DNA of 64,000 nt from NCBI RefSeq assembly GCF_001418225.1, contig NZ_LIPT01000012.1, positions 1-64,000 on the forward strand, in the 5' to 3' direction. The translations under genes and the position numbers were made by a program. Below the pieces are notes generated by a model. It saw only the letters and a list, made by a program, of their open reading frames with translations. It was not told the DNA's origin and did not search any database. This DNA is from Pannonibacter indicus. Lineage in GTDB: Bacteria; Pseudomonadota; Alphaproteobacteria; Rhizobiales; Stappiaceae. Numbering within the stretch: the first letter of the stretch is position 1; the number at the start of each line of letters is the position of its first letter. This document shows, piece after piece, positions 25,041 through 35,394 of this stretch.

Positions 25041-25740
25041 CCGTCAGGTCTTCCGGTCTCCTCGATGGGAGCACAAACTGAAGCAATTCCGGCATGCCGT
25101 CAAACTGCGCATCGGGCTCAAGGTCCTTCAGCGCGGCGGTGTAGGAGGGGTGGCGGGTGTGGGCGCCGCCGGTGAAGGCAATCACGCCCATGCCTGCGGC
25201 CCGCGCGGCCATGATCCCGGCGGGGCTGTCCTCGATGACGAGGCAGGCCGAGGGTTCCACGCCCATGGCGGCGGCCGCATGCAGGAAGAGATCCGGCGCG
25301 GGCTTGCCATTCTCGACCATGGTGGCGCTGAAGATATGCGGCGCAAGCCCGTCGAGGAGGCCGGTGAGGGAGAGCGAGAACTCGATGCGCTCGCGCTGGC
25401 TGGACGAGGCGACACAGCAGGCGATGCCATTGTCCTTCAGCGCCCCAATCAGCGCCGCCACCCCGGCAATGGGCTGAAGCTCATGCCGGAAGCGCTCATA
25501 CAGCACCTCGCGCATGCGGTTGAGGAACGGCGGATCGATCTCCACGCCGAATTCGGCGGCGACGGTTTCACTCAGCGAGCCAAGGCTGCGGCCCAGAAAC
25601 CGGCGGGCAGCGCCATCCGCATCAAGGTGGATGCCCTTTTCCGCAAGGGCCCCGGTCAGCACGTCGAGCGCAATGGCCTCGCTGTCGACAAGCACGCCGT
25701 CGCAATCGAAAATCACCAGCCGGATCTGCTGCGTGGTCAT
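25033..25740 (-). CDS. HAD-superfamily sugar-phosphate phosphatase
   Basis: The 235-residue protein is a subfamily IA HAD hydrolase with a C1 cap. Motif I is VIFDCDGVLVDSE, motif II VASSSQ, motif III the lysine in ENGKPAPDLFLHAA and motif IV VIEDSPAGIMAARAAGM. This set is that of beta-phosphoglucomutase/2-deoxyglucose-6-phosphatase-like enzymes. Within the polyol operon it probably removes phosphate from a sugar- or polyol-phosphate side product; the exact substrate is unknown. Six bases separate it from mtlK. Confidence 0.88.
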   Translation of the reverse strand: MTTQQIRLVIFDCDGVLVDSEAIALDVLTGALAEKGIHLDADGAARRFLGRSLGSLSETVAAEFGVEIDPPFLNRMREVLYERFRHELQPIAGVAALIGALKDNGIACCVASSSQRERIEFSLSLTGLLDGLAPHIFSATMVENGKPAPDLFLHAAAAMGVEPSACLVIEDSPAGIMAARAAGMGVIAFTGGAHTRHPSYTAALKDLEPDAQFDGMPELLQFVLPSRRPEDLTDA

Positions 25741-25746
25741 GGATCG

Positions 25747-27231
25747 TCAGTTCGCGAGGGTTCCATTCAGATAGCGCCGCAACGTATCTGCTGTGCCATG
25801 CGCCCGCAAGCTGGCCAGCGCCTCGCCAAAGCGCTGGCGGAAGCGCGGATCAAGACCCACGGGCCCGAAGATATCGGCCAGGCCGGTGAAGGCGTCCGGA
25901 TTGGTGCGTGAGGCAAGGGCTGCGGCATGCAGCCGGTCTGCGGCCGGGTCGTTGAAGACAATCGGCTTGCCGCCGTCGCTGGTGCCCTCGAAATAGCGGC
26001 ACCACAGGGCGGAGACGAGGGCAAGGCCCTGCACGTCGAGCCCTTGTGCCAGCCGGTCCGCGGTGGAGGGCAGGATGAATTTCGGCTGCCGGTTCGATCC
26101 GTCCTGTGCGAGGCGCGGGATGGTGTCGCCGATCTTCGGGTTGGAGAAGCGGCTCTCGATCAGCGCGGCATAATCCTCAAGGCGGGTGTCCGGCACGGGT
26201 GGCACCACGGGGATGATTTCCTCATGCTCCAGCTTGGCAAGGAAGCTGCGGATCAGCGGGTTTTCCATCGCCTCATGGACGAAATGGATGTCCATCAGCG
26301 CCGCCGGATAGGCAATCGCCGCGTGGCCGCCGTTGAGGATCCTGAGCTTCATCAGCTCGTAAGGCGCCACATCGGGCACGAAGGTGACGCCCGCCAGTTC
26401 CAGCGCCGGGCGGCCCAGCGGGAACCTGTCCTCCAGCACCCATTGCTTGAAGCCCTCGCAAAACACCGGCCAGCCGTCTTCGATGCCATAGGCCTCCGCC
26501 GTCATGCGGATTTCCCGCTCGCCGGTGGCCGGGGTGATGCGGTCCACCATGGAATTTGGGAAGGCGACGTTTTCGTGGATCCAGTCCGCGAAAGCCGGAT
26601 CGGAGAGGCGCGCCAGCCCGCAGACGGTGGCCTCCGTCACCTCGCCATTGCCGGGGATGTTGTCGCAGCACATGACGGTGAACGGGGGAATGCCTGCCGC
26701 CCGCCGCGCCTTCAGCCCGGCGATGATCAGCCCGAACACGGTCTGCGGGTGCTCCGGGTCCTTTGCGTCGGCGGCAATGGCCGGATGGGCGGCATCGAAT
26801 GCCCCCGTGGCCGGGTCGATGAAATAGCCCCCTTCGGTGATCGTCATGGAGACGATGCGGATCTGCGGGGAGGCCAGCGTTTCAATGATTCGGGCAAAAT
26901 CCGGCGCGGTGATCATGTCCAGCATCGGCCCGGTGACGGTGGCGCCGGAACGGTCCGCATCCTGCTCGACCACGGTTGTGAGGAAATCCTGCCCCTTCAG
27001 CACCTCGTGCATGCGCCGGTCGGAGGGCATGACCCCGGCGCCGATGACGCCCCAGTCCAGATCCCGGCCGGTGTTGAACAGCTCGTGCAGATAGACCGCC
27101 ATATGGGCGCGGTGAAAGTTGCCGGTGCCGAAATGCAGGATGCCGGGCGTGAGGTCTTCGCGGCGGTAGGCGGGCAGGCCGGCCCGGCCCTTGAGGCTGG
27201 CGAGCGTTGCGAGCGATAGCTTCGTCGTCAT
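25747..27231 (-). CDS. mtlK: Mannitol 2-dehydrogenase family protein (D-mannitol/D-arabitol to ketose)
   Basis: The 494-residue protein is a long-chain polyol dehydrogenase. The dinucleotide-binding domain starts ILHFGTGNFHRAHMAVYLHE, and the catalytic region contains the family signature LKLRILNGGHAAIAYPAALM (here MKLRILNGGHAAIAYPA) with the lysine-asparagine-histidine catalytic residues. TVMCCDNIPGNGEVTEATV and FPNSMVDRITPATG are further conserved stretches. It oxidises D-mannitol, D-arabitol or D-sorbitol with NAD at C2. Order smoE-F-G-K-smoS-mtlK matches rhizobial polyol operons. Confidence 0.92.
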   Translation of the reverse strand: MTTKLSLATLASLKGRAGLPAYRREDLTPGILHFGTGNFHRAHMAVYLHELFNTGRDLDWGVIGAGVMPSDRRMHEVLKGQDFLTTVVEQDADRSGATVTGPMLDMITAPDFARIIETLASPQIRIVSMTITEGGYFIDPATGAFDAAHPAIAADAKDPEHPQTVFGLIIAGLKARRAAGIPPFTVMCCDNIPGNGEVTEATVCGLARLSDPAFADWIHENVAFPNSMVDRITPATGEREIRMTAEAYGIEDGWPVFCEGFKQWVLEDRFPLGRPALELAGVTFVPDVAPYELMKLRILNGGHAAIAYPAALMDIHFVHEAMENPLIRSFLAKLEHEEIIPVVPPVPDTRLEDYAALIESRFSNPKIGDTIPRLAQDGSNRQPKFILPSTADRLAQGLDVQGLALVSALWCRYFEGTSDGGKPIVFNDPAADRLHAAALASRTNPDAFTGLADIFGPVGLDPRFRQRFGEALASLRAHGTADTLRRYLNGTLAN

Positions 27232-27279
27232 GAGTGCAGTCCTTGACTGGCGGGGGAGGGCGGGAGGGCCATGCGGCCC

Positions 27280-28052
27280 TCAGCTCATCCAGTTGCCGCC
27301 GTCCACATTGTAGGTCTGGGCGAGGATGTAGGCGGCCTCGGGCGAGGCAAGGAACACCGCCATGCCGGTCAGGTCTTCCGCCCGGCCCATGCGGCCGAAG
27401 GGCACGGCCTCGCCCACCAGCTTCTTCTTCTCGCCCAGTGGCCGGTTCTCGTATTTCGCAAACAGGGCATCCACCCCGTCCCAGTGCTCGCCATCGACGA
27501 CACCGGGGGCGATGGCATTGACGTTGATGCCATGCTTGATGAGATCGAGCCCGGCGGATTGCGTCAGCGAGATGATTGCGGCCTTGGTGGCGCAATAGAC
27601 GGCGACCAGCGGCTCGCCGCGCCGGCCGGCCTGGCTGGCCATGTTGATGATCCTGCCGCCCTTGCCGCGCGCAATCATCGACTTCGCGGCCGCCTGCAGC
27701 ATGAACAGCGTGCCGGCCACATTGACTGCGAAAAGCCGGTCATAGCTCTCCCGCGTGATCTCCGTGATGGGGGCCAGATCGAACAGGGCGGCGTTGTTGA
27801 TGAGGATATCCAGCCCGCCCTGCCGCTCCTCGACTGTGCGCACGGCGGCATCGATCGAGGCCTGATCGGTGACATCCAGCTTCACCGCATAGGCGGCGCT
27901 GCCGATTTCCGCGGCGGTTTCGGTGGCGCGGAGAAAGTCGATGTCGGCAATGGCAACGGTTGCGCCCTCGCGCACATAGGCTTCGGCAAAGGCCCGGCCG
28001 ATGCCCCGCGCCGATCCGGTGATCAGGGCGGACTTGCCCTCCAGTCTGCCGC

Positions 28053-28056
<4 letters not shown>
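27280..28056 (-). CDS. smoS: Short-chain polyol dehydrogenase (sorbitol dehydrogenase, SmoS type)
   Basis: The 258-residue SDR has the nucleotide-binding motif [16 protein letters not shown], the NNAALFDL structural motif, catalytic serine in [13 protein letters not shown], and YCATK (Tyr-x-x-x-Lys). It ends [17 protein letters not shown]. The sequence around [20 protein letters not shown] is characteristic of the D-sorbitol (galactitol) dehydrogenase of the rhizobial/Rhodobacter SmoS group, which makes D-fructose from D-sorbitol. Its ATG overlaps the ATPase stop as ATGA, so translation is coupled. Confidence 0.93.
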
Positions 28057-29051
<995 letters not shown>

Positions 29052-29063
29052 CAGCGGGTTTCC

Positions 29064-29888
29064 TTACTTGACGGCGCCAAAGGTGAGACCGCGCACGAGC
29101 TGCTTCTGGCTGAACCAGCCGAGGATCACGATCGGCGCGATGGCCATGGTCGAGGCGGCGGAAAGCTTTGCCCAGAACAGGCCTTGCGGACTGGAGAAGG
29201 AGGCGATGAAGGCCGTGAGCGGCGCCGCATTGGCCGTGGTGAGCCTGATCGTCCAGAAGGCTTCGTTCCAGGCCAGGATGATGTTGAGCAGCAGCGTCGA
29301 GGCGATGCCCGGCAGGGCCATGGGCGTGAGCACATGCACGATCTCGTTGAAGAGCGAGGCTCCGTCCATGCGCGCCGCCTCCAGGATTTCGCCCGGGATC
29401 TCGCGGAAATAGGTGTAGAGCATCCAGATGACGATCGGCAGGTTGATCAGCGTCAGCATCACGGTGAGGCCGGTGCGCGTGTCGAGCAGGCCGAAGTCGC
29501 GGAATATGAGATAGATCGGCACCAGCACGGCGACGGCCGGCATCATCTTGGTGGAGAGCATCCACATCAGGATGTCCTTGGTGCGTTTCGTGGGCGAAAA
29601 CGCCATGGCCCATGCGGCGGGAATACCGGCGAGAAGCGCCAGCACCGTCGAGCCCACGGCCAGTACCACCGAATTGAGGAAGGGCTTGATGTAGTCGCGC
29701 TGGGTCTGCACCGTGACATAGTTCTCCAGCGTGAAGCTGGGGATCAGGCTGAAGCCGCGGATGGCTTCGGTCTCGGTCTTCAGGCTGGTGATCAGCGTGT
29801 AGAGGATGGGGAAGAAGATCACGAGTGCCACCGTCCAGGCGATGAGCGTGACCGTGATCTTGCGGCGGGTGCTGGTGGCGCGGGCCAT
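29064..29888 (-). CDS. smoG: Polyol ABC transporter permease 2 (SmoG type)
   Basis: The 274-residue membrane protein has six helices. It starts with the short cytoplasmic lead RRKITVTLIAWTVALVIFFP and carries the EAA-loop EILEAARMDGASLFNEIVHV before the last two helices, the coupling element that docks on the ATPase. It belongs to the MalG-like family of CUT1 transporters. Confidence 0.93.
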   Translation of the reverse strand: MARATSTRRKITVTLIAWTVALVIFFPILYTLITSLKTETEAIRGFSLIPSFTLENYVTVQTQRDYIKPFLNSVVLAVGSTVLALLAGIPAAWAMAFSPTKRTKDILMWMLSTKMMPAVAVLVPIYLIFRDFGLLDTRTGLTVMLTLINLPIVIWMLYTYFREIPGEILEAARMDGASLFNEIVHVLTPMALPGIASTLLLNIILAWNEAFWTIRLTTANAAPLTAFIASFSSPQGLFWAKLSAASTMAIAPIVILGWFSQKQLVRGLTFGAVK

Positions 29889-29900
29889 GGGCGTGTCTCC

Positions 29901-30773
29901 TTACCGGTCCAGGTTCTTGCCGGCGGCGCGCATCAGGAAGATTGCGGCGATATTGGCGAGGATGACGGCGGTGATACCTCCTGCCGATGCGCCGCCCACG
30001 TCATAGCCAAGCAGCGCCGTGCGGTAGATCAGGAAGGCAAGATTGGTCGAGGCATAGCCGGGCCCGCCATTGGTGGTGACGAGGATCTCGGCATAGACGC
30101 TGAGCAGGAAGATCGTCTCGATCAGGATCACCACGGTGATGGCGCGGGCCAGATGCGGCAGCGTCAGATAGATGAACTGGTTGAAGGCATTCGCCCCGTC
30201 CATCTCCGCCGCTTCCTTCTGCTCCACATCCAGCGACTGCAGCGCGGTGAGCAGAATCAGCGTTGCGAAGGGCAGCCACTGCCAGGCGACGATGATGATG
30301 ATCGACAGCAGCGGATATTGTGCGAACCAGTCCACCGGATTGAGCCCGAGCGCCCGGTTGATATCCGCCAGCACGCCGTAGCCCGGATGCATGATCATGT
30401 TCTTCCACACCAGGGCCGCCACCGGCGGCATGACGAAGAAGGGCGAGATCACCAGAATGCGGACAATGCCCTGTCCGAACATGGGCTGATCCAGCAGCAG
30501 CGCCAGCAGCAGGCCACCCGTGATGGTGATGAGCAGCGCGCCGCCAACGATCAGCAGCGTGTTCCAGACCGACTGGAAGAAGGCCGGGTCCGTGTAGAAA
30601 TAGCGGTAGTTGAACAGCCCGGCGAAGCTGACATTGGCCGGGTTCAGCAGATTGTAGTTCTGGAACGAGAACCACAGCGTCATCGTGAGCGGCACGATCA
30701 TCCAGATCAGCAGCAGCCCGACGGAGGGTGCCATCATCAGACGTGCCAGTGTGCGTGTGTTCTGAGTAGCCAT
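29901..30773 (-). CDS. smoF: Polyol ABC transporter permease 1 (SmoF type)
   Basis: The 290-residue membrane protein, from the ATG complementary to 30771-30773, is the MalF-like partner. Helices include LMMAPSVGLLLIWMIVPLTM; the EAA-loop is EQKEAAEMDGANAFNQFIYL. Twenty-four further upstream codons in frame are hydrophilic and lack a better ribosome binding site, so the shorter form was chosen. It is separated from the binding-protein gene by 437 bases that contain palindromic repeats. Confidence 0.92.
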   Translation of the reverse strand: MATQNTRTLARLMMAPSVGLLLIWMIVPLTMTLWFSFQNYNLLNPANVSFAGLFNYRYFYTDPAFFQSVWNTLLIVGGALLITITGGLLLALLLDQPMFGQGIVRILVISPFFVMPPVAALVWKNMIMHPGYGVLADINRALGLNPVDWFAQYPLLSIIIIVAWQWLPFATLILLTALQSLDVEQKEAAEMDGANAFNQFIYLTLPHLARAITVVILIETIFLLSVYAEILVTTNGGPGYASTNLAFLIYRTALLGYDVGGASAGGITAVILANIAAIFLMRAAGKNLDR

Positions 30774-31210
30774 GATGAAATCTTGCCCTGATGAGCGCTG
30801 CGCCAGAGGCTGCAAGGACCCGGAAAGCCCGCCCGGACCCTTCATGAGAGGCCGGACGGGGGAATGGACGATGGGGACTGGCCTGTCTTTCTAAACTTTG
30901 CGGCCAGTGTTTCTTGACAGCTGCAAGGAGGAGGTAAGCCCTCCCCTTTCGCCGCAGCGCCCCCTTTCCTCCTTGAGGGGGCTACCGCATGTGCACCTCG
31001 TGTTTGAAGCCGGAGACAGCTTGAGGAAAGCCTGAAGCCTGGTCATTCCGGTACAGCCTCTCAGCCTCCCCTCCCCTCAAGGGGGAAGGGGATTGAGAGG
31101 CCGTGCCGTAAACCTGACGCATCGCTGCGAACATCAATCGCGATCCGTTTCAAACACATGTCCCGCAGGCGGGTGCGGAGAGGCTTATCTGAAACCCCTC
31201 CGCCCGCCGC
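30774..31210. other. Intergenic region with palindromic dispersed repeat between smoE and smoF
   Basis: No gene is visible. The second copy of the dispersed core (30981-31002) lies here beside CCTTGAGGGGG, and a CCCCTCAAGGGG palindrome is at about 31075. Placed between a binding-protein gene and permease genes, such structures commonly stabilise the upstream mRNA so the binding protein is made in excess; that role is inference. Confidence 0.5.
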
Positions 31211-32524
31211 TTACTTGATGTAGCCGCCGCGGGTCATTTCGCGGACGGTTATGGTCTGGGCCTGGGCGAGGGCGTCATCGACGGACATCTGGCCGGCGAG
31301 TGCTGCCGAGAAGAGCTGGCCGACCGAGGTGCCGAGGCTCTGGAACTCGGGAATGGCTACGAACTGCACGCCCACATAAGGCACCGGCTTGACGGTGGGG
31401 TTCTTCGGGTCGGCGGCGTTGATGGAGTCCAGCGTCATCTTCGCAAAGGGCGCTGCGGCCTGGTACTCGGCATTCTCATAAAGCGAGGTGCGGGTGCCGG
31501 GGGGAACGTTGGCCCAGCCCTCCTTCGAGGCGACAAGCTCCAGATAGGCCTTGCCGGTTGCCCAGGCGATGAACTTTTCCGCCGCTTCCGCCTTCTGCGT
31601 GCCGGCCGGGATGGCGAGGTTCCAGGCCCAGAGCCAGTTGCCGCGCTTGCCGAGGCCCGTGTCGGGCGCCAGTGCAAAGCCCACCTGTTCGGCGACGGTG
31701 GAGTCCTGCGGGTTCGTCACGAAGGAAGCGGCGACGGTGGCGTCGATCCACATGCCGCACTTGCCCTGCTGGAACAGCGCCAGGTTTTCATTGAAGCCGT
31801 TCGAGGAGGCGCCCTGCGGACCGGCGTCATTCATCAGCTTCACATAGAAGTCGAGGGTGTTCTTCCATTCCGGCTGGTCGAACTGCGGCTGCCAGTTCTC
31901 GTCAAACCAGCGGGCGCCGAAGGCGTTGGACGTGGCCGTCAGGAAGGCCATGTTCTCGCCCCAGCCCGCCTTGCCGCGCAGGCAGATGCCGTTGATGCCA
32001 TTGGCCCGGTCGGTCATCTTGCGCGCCGCATCGGCGATGAAGTCCCAGGTGGGGGCGTCCGGCATGGTCAGCCCGGCCTTTTCCATCAGGTCCTTGCGGT
32101 ACATGACGAAAGAGCTCTCGCCATAGAAGGGCGCGGCATAGAGCTTGCCGTCCTCGCCGGTCAGGCCCGAGCGGATGGCCGGCAAGAGGTCGTCCACGTC
32201 ATAGTCTGCGCCAAGGTTCTCCAGCGGCAGCAGCCAGCCCTGCTTCGTCCAGATCGGAACCTCGTAGGTGCCGATGGTCATGATGTCATACTGGCCGCCC
32301 CGGGTAGCGATGTCGGTGGTGACACGCTCGCGCAGGACATTTTCCTCCAGCGTCACCCACTGGACCTCGATGCCCGGATTCTGCGCCGTGAATTCGGAGG
32401 TGAGGCCCTGCATGCGGATCATGTCGCCGTTGTTGACCGTCGCAATCGTCAGGGTTTCGGCCGAGGCCATGCCGGCAAGGGCCAGCAGCGAGCCCGCGCC
32501 CAGCAGAATCGTCTTCAAGTGCAT
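31211..32524 (-). CDS. smoE: Polyol ABC transporter substrate-binding protein (SmoE type)
   Basis: The 437-residue periplasmic protein starts at the ATG complementary to 32522-32524, directly behind a strong ribosome binding site GGGAGGAAG; an upstream extension has no signal. Signal peptide MHLKTILLGAGSLLALAGMA is cleaved after ASA. The mature protein shows the CUT1 binding-protein pattern (LTIATVNNGDMIRMQGLTSE, QYDIMTIGTYEVPIWTKQGW, LAIPAGTQKAEAAEKFIAWA). It binds sorbitol, mannitol or related polyols, judged by the dehydrogenases in the operon. Confidence 0.93.
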   Translation of the reverse strand: MHLKTILLGAGSLLALAGMASAETLTIATVNNGDMIRMQGLTSEFTAQNPGIEVQWVTLEENVLRERVTTDIATRGGQYDIMTIGTYEVPIWTKQGWLLPLENLGADYDVDDLLPAIRSGLTGEDGKLYAAPFYGESSFVMYRKDLMEKAGLTMPDAPTWDFIADAARKMTDRANGINGICLRGKAGWGENMAFLTATSNAFGARWFDENWQPQFDQPEWKNTLDFYVKLMNDAGPQGASSNGFNENLALFQQGKCGMWIDATVAASFVTNPQDSTVAEQVGFALAPDTGLGKRGNWLWAWNLAIPAGTQKAEAAEKFIAWATGKAYLELVASKEGWANVPPGTRTSLYENAEYQAAAPFAKMTLDSINAADPKNPTVKPVPYVGVQFVAIPEFQSLGTSVGQLFSAALAGQMSVDDALAQAQTITVREMTRGGYIK

Positions 32525-32663
32525 GTCTTCCTCCCAGAAGAAAATGAGCATTCGCTTTGCTCGTGGGCAATTACTCACTTTGAGTGCGCAAAATGTCAAT
32601 CCGGATTCCATGCTGCAATGCCGAAAGAATCAGGTAAGAAATTGATATTGCTTCTAAAAAATC

Positions 32664-33620
32664 TTACGTCCGGGAAAGAAGGTGCCGGGCCGCCTCTTCA
32701 TCGGTGATGAGGCTGTTGATATGCCCGCCCCGCACGGCGGCGAGGATCGCCGCATGCTTGCGCTTGCCGCGGGCGATGCCGATGACGGTGGAGGTCTGGC
32801 GCGAGGGGATTTCGAGGCTGGCGACCCGTTCGTTGACCGGGTGATCCAGCAGCTTGCCGTCCGCGCCGAAGATCCAGCCGCAGATCTCGCCCGCTGCGCC
32901 CGCGCGCAGGATGTCTTCCATCTCCTCCGCCTTCAGGAAGCCGTCTACCAGCAGCGGTGCGCTCATGTTCATCTCGCCGATGCCGACGAAGGTGACATTG
33001 CTGCGGTGCCCGAGGGCGATGGTCGGGGCGACGAGCGGCTGGCTGTGCAGCAGCTTGCGTTCTGCCGGAGAGGACACGATCACCGGCAGCGGCATGGGGA
33101 AATGCGGTGCCTTTACCGCATCGGCCATGGAGAAGATGACGTTGAAATAGGCGGCCGAGCCATCCGGGCTGATGTTGCCGGTGAGCGAGACGATCTTGTG
33201 CTGCGGGCATTCCAAGGGCGGCAGCTGATCGATCATGGCGCGCAGGGTCCGCCCCGTGCCCATGGCAATGACGAGCGGGCCGCTCTGCTTCAGCCAGCGC
33301 TCCAGCTGGGCGGCACCGGCTTCGGCAACGCCGACCGTGGCCGATTCTGCGGCCGGATCGGTGGGCACGATCTCCACATCCTTGAGGCCCCAGCGCGCCT
33401 TCACCGCCTCGGCCAGTTCCAGGCAGGCGGCGATGGGGTGGTCGAGGCGCACCTTGATCAGCCGTTCGGCCACCGACAGCGACACCAGCCGCTGCGCGCT
33501 CTGGCGCGAGATGCCCATGGCGGCGGCGATTTCGTCCTGGGTGCGGCCCGCGACGTAATAGAGCCAGCCTGCCCTTGCCGCATCATCCAGCCTCGTCTGC
33601 CCTTCGCCACGTTTCGCCAT
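32664..33620 (-). CDS. smoC: SorC/DeoR-type sugar-binding transcriptional regulator of the polyol operon
   Basis: The 318-residue protein, from the ATG complementary to 33618-33620, has an N-terminal HTH (AGRTQDEIAAAMGISRQSAQ, RLVSLSVAERLIKVRLDH) and a C-terminal sugar-phosphate-binding domain of the SorC family (LVIAMGTGRTLRAMIDQLPP, IVSLTGNISPDGSAAYFNVI, GICGWIFGADGKLLDHPVN-like region). It heads the operon in the same direction, 139 bases before smoE, and probably represses or activates it in response to a polyol-derived phosphate. Confidence 0.9.
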   Translation of the reverse strand: MAKRGEGQTRLDDAARAGWLYYVAGRTQDEIAAAMGISRQSAQRLVSLSVAERLIKVRLDHPIAACLELAEAVKARWGLKDVEIVPTDPAAESATVGVAEAGAAQLERWLKQSGPLVIAMGTGRTLRAMIDQLPPLECPQHKIVSLTGNISPDGSAAYFNVIFSMADAVKAPHFPMPLPVIVSSPAERKLLHSQPLVAPTIALGHRSNVTFVGIGEMNMSAPLLVDGFLKAEEMEDILRAGAAGEICGWIFGADGKLLDHPVNERVASLEIPSRQTSTVIGIARGKRKHAAILAAVRGGHINSLITDEEAARHLLSRT

Positions 33621-33737
33621 GAAAGCTTTCCCCGTCTCTGGCGACAGTGCTGCCAATTTTGCCCGCCGCTGTCAAATCGGGCGCTGGCGCGGAGGATGGT
33701 ACAGAACGGCATCGTTGGAGTGTGTAAGTGCTGTAAA

Positions 33738-33792
33738 GATACCTTTCTGTAGCTTTTGGGCGTGTTCAGTCCCAATGCTACAGAAAGGTATC
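33738..33792. promoter_or_regulatory. Perfect 16-bp inverted repeat upstream of the HipB-like gene
   Basis: GATACCTTTCTGTAGC (33738-33753) and GCTACAGAAAGGTATC (33777-33792) are exact reverse complements separated by 23 bases. Lying about 60 bases before the HTH gene, they are good candidate operators; the same GCTACA/TGTAGC core recurs at 33817-33832. A role for the divergent polyol regulator promoter is the alternative. Confidence 0.7.
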
Positions 33793-33816
33793 ATCTTGTG
33801 GTTCTCAGCTCATGAT

Positions 33817-33832
33817 GCTACAGATGTGTAGC
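33817..33832. promoter_or_regulatory. Second inverted repeat, GCTACA-GATG-TGTAGC
   Basis: The two 6-bp arms are exact reverse complements with a 4-base spacer and share their core with the 16-bp repeat just upstream. It sits 12-18 bases before the possible starts of the HipB-like gene, over the likely promoter, as expected for autorepression. Confidence 0.6.
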
Positions 33833-33849
33833 AGATTGGCGAGGTGCAG

Positions 33850-34113
33850 ATGGCATTGTCTCCGGCAGAAGAGCGGCTGGCACGGGAGTTCGGCGCGGCC
33901 ATCCGGGCGCGGCGCAAGGCGCTGGCGTATACACAGGCGGATCTTGCCAGCATGATCGGCACCAACCGCCGTTTCGTCAGCGAACTGGAGCGGGGCAAGG
34001 GCACCAGCCATCTCGGCCCAGCACTCGCCGCCGCCGAAGCGCTCGGCCTGCGCATCGGCGCCCTGATGACAGGCCCGCTGCAAACCTCCCCCAGTCCGCT
34101 TCCGCCTTTGTAA
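33850..34113 (+). CDS. HipB-like XRE-family transcriptional regulator without HipA
   Basis: From ATG 33850 (a GTG at 33844 is also in frame) the product has 87 residues with one HTH_XRE domain: FGAAIRARRKALAYTQADLA then SMIGTNRRFVSELERGKGTS. The motif GTNRRFVSELERGK is typical of HipB antitoxins, which pair with HipA kinases. No hipA follows; the next 100 bases hold no gene and the adjacent gene is on the other strand. It is therefore either an orphan antitoxin-like repressor acting on the inverted repeats before it or a regulator of neighbouring genes. Confidence 0.75.
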   Translation: MALSPAEERLAREFGAAIRARRKALAYTQADLASMIGTNRRFVSELERGKGTSHLGPALAAAEALGLRIGALMTGPLQTSPSPLPPL

Positions 34114-34212
34114 GGAACTGAGCCTTGCAGCTTTCTTGCGAGCGCCACCTAGCAGGCAGCATTATGGAGGGGGAAGGGCGTGCGCCGCCGTCACCTATGT
34201 CACGCTTGACCG

Positions 34213-35376
34213 CTAATACGGCGCGGCGGCGCTGCCATTGAGCAGCGGGGCGAGGTAGGGGCCGGTGAGCATGGCGTCCACGTCGAGCGAGGCCGGGTCG
34301 AGCATGCCGGTTGCGGCCAGTTTGCCGCCGGCAAGGCCGCTGATCAGGGTCGCGGCATAGGCTGTGGCGGTGGCCGTGAGGGCGTTGACCGCTTCCCTGC
34401 CATTGCCTCCACCAGCGCCTCCGCCATTGCCTCCATTTGTGCCGAAGCCTGCGGGGCCATGCAGGGGGCCTTGCGGGGGGCCGAAGCGCAGGCACTGGGT
34501 CCGTTCCACCGGCTGGCGGCCGCGCATGGCCTTCACCGTCAGCATCACATGCAGCACGTCATCCTCCACCACCGGCAGCCCGTTGCAGAGCAGGGATTTC
34601 AGCATGTCGCGGCGCTGGCGCAGGCCAAGATCATCGAGCAGAAAGCGCATGTAATCCAGATGGCCGGGATAGCGCAGGGTCTTGAAGGTGACGCTGCGCG
34701 GCGAGAACCGGGCCACCGCATCCAGATCCCCCAGCCCGCCCGACGTGGTGAAGGCCTCGAAGGCGACGCCATCGATGTTGAGGCGCTCGTAGTCCTCCAG
34801 CGGCGACAGTTCCGTGCTGCGGCCTTCGCGCAGGGCGGTGCAGGGGCGGGTGTATTCGTCGATCAGCCCGTCCACATGCCAGATCTGGCCATAGCCCAGC
34901 CGGTTGGCGGGATAGCGGGGCAGGGCGCCGACGCGGATGATGAGATCCGACACCGGCGCATAGCGTTTCAGCAAAGCGCAGGCGAGGGTTCCGGCAAGGC
35001 CCGGTGACACGCCGCAGCCGGGCAGCACGGCGCGGGTTGCCGCCAGTTCCTCCAGCGGCAGGCGGGCCGCCGGTGGCGTGGCGATGAAGTCGAGATAGTG
35101 GACGCGGGCGCGCCGGGCAGCCTCTGCCACGGCGGCGACGGCGCTGTCCGGCACGGCGGCGACCACGAGATCCTCACCCGCCAGAACCGTGTGCAGCTCC
35201 TCCCCATGGCACAGGAGGCGTGTTTCCAGCGGCGCAGTTGCGTGGCGCAAGCCGTCGAGCGCATCCTCGGAGCGGTCAAGCACCCGCACCCGGAAGCTGG
35301 CATCCTGCGCCAGCAGCACGGCAAGGGCCGTGCCCACCCGCCCTGCACCCACGATAGAGATGTTGAAGCCGGACAT
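34213..35376 (-). CDS. Saccharopine dehydrogenase-family oxidoreductase (lysine 6-dehydrogenase-like)
   Basis: The 387-residue protein begins with a Rossmann motif (ISIVGAGRVGTALAVLLAQD) and continues with the saccharopine/lysine-6-dehydrogenase pattern: VHYLDFIATPPAARLPLEEL, VLPGCGVSPGLAGTLACALL, GYGQIWHVDGLIDEYTRPC and YERLNIDGVAFEAFTTSGGL. A glycine/asparagine-rich insertion (GTNGGNGGGAGGGNGR) near residue 325 is unusual. Such enzymes use NAD(P) to oxidise an amine at the side chain of lysine-like amino acids or to reduce the corresponding imine. It is the last gene of the minus-strand amino-acid cluster, 18 bases after the ABC ATPase. Confidence 0.75.
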   Translation of the reverse strand: MSGFNISIVGAGRVGTALAVLLAQDASFRVRVLDRSEDALDGLRHATAPLETRLLCHGEELHTVLAGEDLVVAAVPDSAVAAVAEAARRARVHYLDFIATPPAARLPLEELAATRAVLPGCGVSPGLAGTLACALLKRYAPVSDLIIRVGALPRYPANRLGYGQIWHVDGLIDEYTRPCTALREGRSTELSPLEDYERLNIDGVAFEAFTTSGGLGDLDAVARFSPRSVTFKTLRYPGHLDYMRFLLDDLGLRQRRDMLKSLLCNGLPVVEDDVLHVMLTVKAMRGRQPVERTQCLRFGPPQGPLHGPAGFGTNGGNGGGAGGGNGREAVNALTATATAYAATLISGLAGGKLAATGMLDPASLDVDAMLTGPYLAPLLNGSAAAPY

Positions 35377-35394
35377 GGCTTTCTTGCCTTTCTG

